From: Aquitalea denitrificans
Lineage (GTDB): Bacteria; Pseudomonadota; Gammaproteobacteria; Burkholderiales; Chromobacteriaceae
NCBI RefSeq assembly: GCF_009856625.1
Contig: NZ_CP047241.1
Coordinates: 2,108,001 to 2,172,000, forward strand
Direction: 5' to 3'
DNA: 64,000 bases
Shown here: in pieces, positions 60,923 through 64,000 of the stretch
Layout of the letters: each line of letters opens with the position of its first letter
Numbering within the stretch: position 1 is the first letter of the stretch
Notes under the pieces: generated by a model
What the model saw: the letters and a program-made list of their open reading frames with translations, nothing else
The model's database searches: none
Told to the model about the DNA's origin: nothing
Translations under genes and position numbers: made by a program

Positions 60923-62344
60923 TCAGCCAGCATATTGCTGGTGCACCAGTTGGCCCAGCCGCGCCAGCCTGGCCTGCTGGGCCTCGGTCCACGGCTCGGC
61001 GCAGGACAGCCGCACACAGTTGCGATAGTCGCCACGCGGTGAAAACAGCGGTCCGGGAGCCAGCCCTATGCCTTCCTGCCGCGCTTTCCGGTGCAGCACC
61101 AGACTGTCGAACTCCTGGGGGAATTCCAGCCACAAGACAAAGCCGCCTTGCGGGCGCGTATACCGCACATCGGCCGGGAAATATTGTTGCAGCCCGTCCA
61201 GCAAGCCCTGCATCTGGCTGGCAATGGCCCGGCGCAGACGTCGCATGTGGCGCGGGTAGGCACCGCTTTCCAGAAAGCGCGCCAGTACCGCCTGGTTGAG
61301 CGTGGGCGTGGAATGCGTGCTCAGGTATTTCTGCACTTCCACCTGGCTGCGGTAACGGCCCGGGTCTATCCAGCCTATGCGCAGGCCCGGTGCCACATCC
61401 TTGGTGAGCGAGGCGCAGTACAGTACATTGCCGCTGCGATCGAAAGCCTTGATGGGGCGTGGCCGCTGCCGGCCATAGTAGAACTCGCCGTAGACATCAT
61501 CCTCGATCAGCGGAATACCGCGTGCGGCCAGCAGTTCGGCCACCTTTTCCTTGGCAGCATCCGGCATCAGCGCGCCCAGCGGGTTGGAGAAATTGGGCAC
61601 CAGGATCACCGCCTTGATGGCGGCATCACGGGTGGCCAGCTCCAGCGCGTCCACCGAAATGCCGCTGACCGGATCAGTGGGGATTTCCACCACCCGCAGC
61701 CCCAGCGCCTTCAGCGTGTACAGCAGGGAAAAATAGGCCGGGGACTCCACCGCCACCACATCGCCGGGCCGGGTAAGCGCGCGCAAGGCCAGGTTAAGCG
61801 CCTCGATGGTGCCCTGGGTGACGATCAGTTGTTCCGGGTGCAGCTGGCCGCCCCACTCCATGGCCAGCCGCGCAATCTGGCGTTTGAAATCCAGATAGCC
61901 GCTGGGGCGGCCATAGTCGGACAGCAAATCCGGATGGCGGCGCATGCAGTCCAGTGTCATGCGCTGCAACTGGGCGGTAGGTAGCAGCGCATGCGGGGCC
62001 ACTGCACTGCGAAAGCCCTGCATGCGTTCGGTGCGTTGTTCCGACTGGTCTTCCACATAGCTCCACAGCAGCGGGTCCACCGCCACTTCGGTGGGCGCGG
62101 CCAGCCGCAGTGCATGCCCGGCCTCGCTGCGGTAACGCACAAAGTAGCCGGACTGTGGCCTGGCTTCCACCAAGCCCAGGTCTTCCAGACGGCGGAAGGC
62201 CTGTTGCACCGTACTCAGGCTGAGGCCACGCCGCAGTTTCATTTCACGCAGCGAAGGCAGACGTTCGCCGGCGCGCAGCACGCGGGCGCTGATCTGGGCG
62301 GCAATGTCATCCGCCAGTTGCAGGTAAAGAGGCTGGGTATCCAT
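60923..62344 (-). CDS. GntR/MocR-family regulator with aminotransferase domain
   Basis: A 473-residue regulator with an N-terminal GntR winged helix (PLYLQLADDIAAQISARVLR, AGERLPSLREMKLRRGLSLSTVQQA) and a class I aminotransferase-like domain that binds pyridoxal phosphate (SLTKDVAPGLRIGWI with the PLP lysine, and NFSNPLGALM). Such MocR proteins control B6, GABA or related metabolism. ATG 62344 is the start used here; it is divergent from the DUF2917-like gene. Confidence 0.9.
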   Translation of the reverse strand: MDTQPLYLQLADDIAAQISARVLRAGERLPSLREMKLRRGLSLSTVQQAFRRLEDLGLVEARPQSGYFVRYRSEAGHALRLAAPTEVAVDPLLWSYVEDQSEQRTERMQGFRSAVAPHALLPTAQLQRMTLDCMRRHPDLLSDYGRPSGYLDFKRQIARLAMEWGGQLHPEQLIVTQGTIEALNLALRALTRPGDVVAVESPAYFSLLYTLKALGLRVVEIPTDPVSGISVDALELATRDAAIKAVILVPNFSNPLGALMPDAAKEKVAELLAARGIPLIEDDVYGEFYYGRQRPRPIKAFDRSGNVLYCASLTKDVAPGLRIGWIDPGRYRSQVEVQKYLSTHSTPTLNQAVLARFLESGAYPRHMRRLRRAIASQMQGLLDGLQQYFPADVRYTRPQGGFVLWLEFPQEFDSLVLHRKARQEGIGLAPGPLFSPRGDYRNCVRLSCAEPWTEAQQARLARLGQLVHQQYAG

Positions 62345-62519
62345 GCCACCATGATAAGGGATTGCCCACCCACTACCACGCACAGTTGTGCACAAAAACA
62401 GGCAGTACAGTTACCAAAAAACAGCAACTGTCATGGCTGATTATCGACAACTGTGTGGCTACCGGGCGGCATGCGTGGCCTCTAAGCTGTGAGACATCAA
62501 CAGCACGGGAGCACGCAAC

Positions 62520-62774
62520 ATGACCACACTGATACTGGGTAATGGCGAACTGATGAGCCTGAACGGCCAGCTGCCGCAATCCTTGCAGGTACAGCAGGGA
62601 CGGATATGGATCAGCTACTGCGGGCAGGATGTGATTCTGGGGCGCGGCAGCAGCTGGACGCCGGGCAAGGCCGGCGGTGAAACCTTGCTGCTGGAGGCCG
62701 TGGGCGGGCCTGCCCAGCTGAGCATGCAGTTGCAGGGCGAACACGGCCTGTTACAGCTGGCCAGCTGCAACTAG
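62520..62774 (+). CDS. DUF2917-like small protein
   Basis: An 84-residue cupin-like beta protein (LQVQQGRIWISYCGQDVILGRGSSW) that resembles DUF2917 proteins common in betaproteobacteria. Its end overlaps the convergent LysR gene by 4 bp. It is divergent from the MocR regulator and may be controlled by it. Function unknown. Confidence 0.7.
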   Translation: MTTLILGNGELMSLNGQLPQSLQVQQGRIWISYCGQDVILGRGSSWTPGKAGGETLLLEAVGGPAQLSMQLQGEHGLLQLASCN

Positions 62775-63673
62775 GCTGGCTGACCAAAAGTGGCCTGCAG
62801 GAAATCCAGCATGGCGGTGAGCTTGGCCTGATGCTGACGGCCAGGCGGATACAGTACGGTAAGCGGCATGCTGTCATCCACCCGCCACGGCTGCAGGATT
62901 TCCACCAGCCGACCGTCCTGCAAGGCCGGTTCCAGCAAAAAGGCCGACTGACGGATGATGCCGGCCCCGGCCAAGGCCAGGCTGAGCAGGGATTCGGCAC
63001 TGTCCACGCTGAGCCGGGCGCTGACATCCACCCGCTCAAGCCTGCCATCCACCATGAAAGGCCACTGGTCGGCCTGCTCCACATCGGCCACCACCAGGCA
63101 CTGGTGCCGGGCCAACTCGGACGGATGCTGCGGCCAGCCGTATTGCTGCAGATAGGCCGGTGCCGCACACACCTTGCGCGGCAGGCTGGCAATGGGGCGC
63201 GCCACCAGGTCATCCACCGGGCCCAGCGGCCCCAGCCGCAAGCCCAGATCGAAACCGTCGGCGGCAATATCCACCAGATGGTCGCTTACCGACAGCGCCA
63301 GCCGCACCTGCGGATACATGGCCATAAAGCGTGGCAGCGCCGGTAGCAGTTGCTGGTTGCCAAAGGCGGTACCCACGGTAATGCGCAGTGTGCCTTGCGC
63401 AATATTGCGGCCATGACGCAGCTCGGCCTCGGCACTGGCCAGATCATCCACGATACGCCGGGCATGGGCGATGAAGCGCTCGCCCTCTGCCGTGGCCACC
63501 ACCCGGCGCGTGCTGCGGGCAAACAGGCGGCAGCCCAGCCGTTTTTCCAGCCGGTCTATCGCCTTGGACAGCGCTGATGCAGTCAGCCCCAGCCGTGCGG
63601 CCGCCCGGGTGAAGCTGGCAGTTTCGCTCAGATACAGCACAGCCAGCAATTCGGTGGTTTGCGTTTCTATCAT
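62771..63673 (-). CDS. LysR-family transcriptional regulator
   Basis: A 300-residue regulator with the N-terminal helix-turn-helix (FTRAAARLGLTASALSKAIDRLEKRLGCRLFARSTR) and a LysR substrate domain (GTLRITVGTAFGNQQLLPALPRFM). It is divergent from the DinB-family gene at 63767, which is its likely target. Confidence 0.93.
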   Translation of the reverse strand: MIETQTTELLAVLYLSETASFTRAAARLGLTASALSKAIDRLEKRLGCRLFARSTRRVVATAEGERFIAHARRIVDDLASAEAELRHGRNIAQGTLRITVGTAFGNQQLLPALPRFMAMYPQVRLALSVSDHLVDIAADGFDLGLRLGPLGPVDDLVARPIASLPRKVCAAPAYLQQYGWPQHPSELARHQCLVVADVEQADQWPFMVDGRLERVDVSARLSVDSAESLLSLALAGAGIIRQSAFLLEPALQDGRLVEILQPWRVDDSMPLTVLYPPGRQHQAKLTAMLDFLQATFGQPA

Positions 63674-63766
63674 ATTGCTGAATCTGTTTCAGTAATGAAT
63701 TTCCTGACTGGCAGATTCTAAAACCCGTCATGCGTAATAAGCTAGGTTTTTCACGGAGGACACCTG

Positions 63767-64000
63767 ATGCATACCCAACTGCACACCCTGTTTCAGGCCA
63801 AGGCCTGGGCTAACCGGCAATTGTTTGCCCTGCTGGAACAAGAACTCGACAGACTATCCGCAGACACCCGGACCGCCGCGCTGCGCATGCTGAACCATGT
63901 GTGGCTGGTGGAGCAGATATTCCAGGCCAATCTGCAACAGCTGCCGCACGGCTTTGACGCGCTGAACACGCCGGATACGCCAACGCTGGCCGAGCTACAG
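63767..64000 (+). CDS. DinB-family protein, 5' part only
   Basis: The first 78 codons are present. The sequence HTLFQAKAWANRQLFALLEQE followed by LRMLNHVWLVEQIFQANL fits the four-helix bundle of DinB-like putative metal-dependent enzymes, with a metal-ligand His in NHV. ATG 63767 follows GGAGGA. The 3' end is outside the window. Confidence 0.8.
   Translation, partial: MHTQLHTLFQAKAWANRQLFALLEQELDRLSADTRTAALRMLNHVWLVEQIFQANLQQLPHGFDALNTPDTPTLAELQ

Overview
The window looks like a chromosomal segment of a denitrifying betaproteobacterium of the Neisseriales (Chromobacteriaceae-like: Chromobacterium, Vogesella, Aquitalea and relatives). Evidence is the GC-rich core coding, the tmRNA tag peptide ANDETYALAA (known from Neisseria and Chromobacterium), ComL/BamD, a two-ATP-cone NrdA, and a complete clade I nitrous oxide reductase cluster. 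No species can be named from the sequence alone.

Layout. 1-11.5 kb is housekeeping: purL (3' end outside the window), glnB, bamD, rluD, pgeF, and a class Ia ribonucleotide reductase locus (nrdA, two small genes, nrdB) behind a leader with tandem NrdR-type and DnaA-type boxes. 11.5-23.8 kb is an AT-richer accessory stretch: an AvcD-type antiphage deoxycytidine deaminase, an orphan membrane protein, a two-domain peptidoglycan hydrolase with an overlapping periplasmic partner gene (looks like an effector-immunity pair) between two 268-bp direct repeats, a frameshifted BRO-like gene, a Crp/Fnr regulator, and a small cluster that I read as a candidate pore-forming module: a gasdermin-like protein, a free-standing cytolysin domain-4-like protein and a small basic protein. 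23.8-28 kb holds a YjjJ/HipA-type kinase, lipoproteins, a GGCT protein and an M24 peptidase.

28.0-40.4 kb: the tmRNA gene ssrA has its 3' end used as the attachment site of a 12-kb P4-like integrative element. The element has a tyrosine integrase, arm-type GGGGGCAT repeats at both ends, two AlpA-like regulators, an Ash-like ORF with a terminator inside its leader, a primase-helicase, a lone tape-measure protein with a tail-lysozyme domain, and a 17-copy GGTNNNCA iteron array that is probably the replication origin.

40.5-64 kb returns to the host: a chemotaxis receptor; the nos cluster for N2O reduction (nosZ-D-F-Y-L plus two small genes; cytochrome c, nosR, apbE/nosX, an extra ABC exporter; tatA nearby) with perfect FNR/ANR boxes before nosZ and before the cytochrome c gene; a MetQ protein coupled to a 2-oxoglutarate oxygenase; a three-domain RidA fusion; a MocR/GntR-type regulator; a DUF2917-like protein; a LysR regulator; and the start of a DinB-family gene.
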